Source: Streptomyces sp. NBC_01353 (GTDB taxonomy: Bacteria; Actinomycetota; Actinomycetes; Streptomycetales; Streptomycetaceae). Taken from it: a DNA stretch of 64,000 bases. The stretch lies in contig NZ_CP108352.1 of assembly GCF_036237275.1 (NCBI RefSeq), forward strand, positions 372,001 through 436,000, in the 5' to 3' direction. A program made the position numbers and the translations under genes. This document shows positions 63,262-64,000 of the stretch, one piece after another; positions within the stretch are counted from its first letter, which is position 1; each line of letters begins with the position of its first letter. The notes beneath the pieces are model-generated. The model saw only the letters and a list, made by a program, of their open reading frames with translations. It was not told the origin of the DNA and did not search any database.

Positions 63262-63798
63262 ATGTCTGACATGACCGAGACCACGCCCGGCTGGCTGACC
63301 ACGGACGAGCTGGACAGCGCCAGGGCCCGGATGCCCATCCTGTACGTCGAGGCCGTGCCCGTGCGCGTGGACGACAGCGGCGAAGTCACCAGCATCGGAG
63401 TGCTTCTGCGGATCCGCGAGGACGGGACGATCAACCGCGCCCTGGTATCCGGCCGTGTCATGCACCACGAGCGGGTCCGTGACGCGCTGCTGCGCCATCT
63501 GGAGAAGGATCTCGGCCCGGTTGCGCTGCCTCATGTCCCTGCTTCCTTGCAGCCCTTCACGGTCGCCGAGTACTTCCCCACGGCGGGCATCACCGCCTAC
63601 CACGACCCACGCCAGCACGCTGTTTCTCTCGCGTACATCGTGCCGGTGACCGGCGACTGCCGCCCCCGGCAGGACGCACTGGATCTGGTGTGGTTCAGCC
63701 CGCAAGAAGCTGCCTCCCCCGCCGTGCAGGGCGAGATGACAGGCGGCCACGGGGTGCTGCTGAAGCAGGCCCTTGCCCATGTGGGGCACGCATACTGA
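63262..63798 (+). CDS. Nudix-superfamily (DUF4916) protein
   Basis: A 178-residue protein: PGWLTTDELDSARARMPILY, VEAVPVRVDDSGEVTSIGVL, ALVSGRVMHHERVRDALLRH, LEKDLGPVALPHV and TVAEYFPTAGITAYHDPRQH. This is the actinobacterial DUF4916 branch of the Nudix fold; the usual GX5EX7REUXEEXGU box is replaced by GRVMHHERVRDALLRHLEKD, so hydrolase activity is doubtful. Start at 63262. Single gene. Confidence 0.85.
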   Translation: MSDMTETTPGWLTTDELDSARARMPILYVEAVPVRVDDSGEVTSIGVLLRIREDGTINRALVSGRVMHHERVRDALLRHLEKDLGPVALPHVPASLQPFTVAEYFPTAGITAYHDPRQHAVSLAYIVPVTGDCRPRQDALDLVWFSPQEAASPAVQGEMTGGHGVLLKQALAHVGHAY

Positions 63799-64000
63799 GC
63801 CTCCGCGCATGACCGCCGGGCGATGAGCAATCGTCCACCCAGTCAGCGCTGGCACGGCGTCGAGGACAGACCGCCTCCGCGCCAGGGCGCTGTCAGCCGT
63901 ACCGCGGGTCGCGGATACGGACCGCACAGCACGGAATTGGAGGGTCCAGGCCGCGCGAGGATCGTGTGCGGCAACTGTGGGACTGCCCCGGCTGACCACG

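Noticed and set aside
1-64000. CRISPR arrays, tRNA or rRNA genes
   Set aside because: No regularly spaced repeats, cloverleaf-like segments or conserved rRNA stretches were noticed on reading; this was not a computed search.

Overview
The base composition (high GC, strong G/C third-position bias), the protein families (PucR, WYL, LuxR and MarR regulators, S8 and S1 secreted peptidases, DUF3040, DUF2188, DUF4916, TagC-like Tat proteins) and the mobile elements all point to an actinomycete, most likely a Streptomyces chromosome. The many broken genes and insertion-sequence scraps fit an accessory region such as a chromosome arm. I saw no rRNA, tRNA, CRISPR array or replication origin.

0-10.9 kb: a three-gene membrane operon (SLC13/ArsB-type permease, DUF3040 protein, CPA1 antiporter) in which every gene carries a reading-frame lesion; a Tn3 transposase tail; a divergent FAD monooxygenase/WYL regulator pair around a large inverted repeat; a decayed serine recombinase; an APH-like kinase; a complete IS630 element with TA target duplications; and nhaA. 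11-17 kb: a flotillin locus (membrane/OB-fold partner, flotillin, DUF3686-type ATPase) in which only the flotillin is intact. 17-25 kb: PucR and MarR regulators, a SnoaL-like protein, an SDR, a universal stress protein and an F420-type NADP reductase, mixed with gene scraps. 25-33.5 kb: a very large secreted S8 peptidase with a LuxR-type regulator, an alpha/beta hydrolase, a GAP-family membrane protein and a divergent TetR/NmrA pair. 34.5-38.3 kb: parts of an unusual insertion sequence with 31-bp terminal inverted repeats and a passenger gene, surrounding a secreted trypsin-like peptidase. 38-46 kb: TetR, Ku stub/DUF2188, a TagC-like Tat propeller, an IS200/IS605 element (damaged TnpA plus TnpB) and a truncated DUF4097 gene. 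46-55 kb: FAD monooxygenase/membrane protein operon, methyltransferase, lipoprotein, SUKH-like protein, a repeat protein, an acyltransferase and a GNAT.

55.8-59.4 kb is the most unusual part. Two 502-bp IS701-derived elements of equal length and, in their coding parts, equal sequence lie in inverted orientation, each flanked by CTAG. They bracket a two-gene unit (56397-58842) whose products I do not recognise and whose codon use is less GC-biased than its neighbours. The window ends with an SSS symporter/DUF485 pair under a PucR regulator, and a Nudix-family protein.

Many frame lesions lie in short homopolymers, so some may be assembly errors. In-frame stop codons, large deletions and an internal rearrangement show that at least part of the decay is real.
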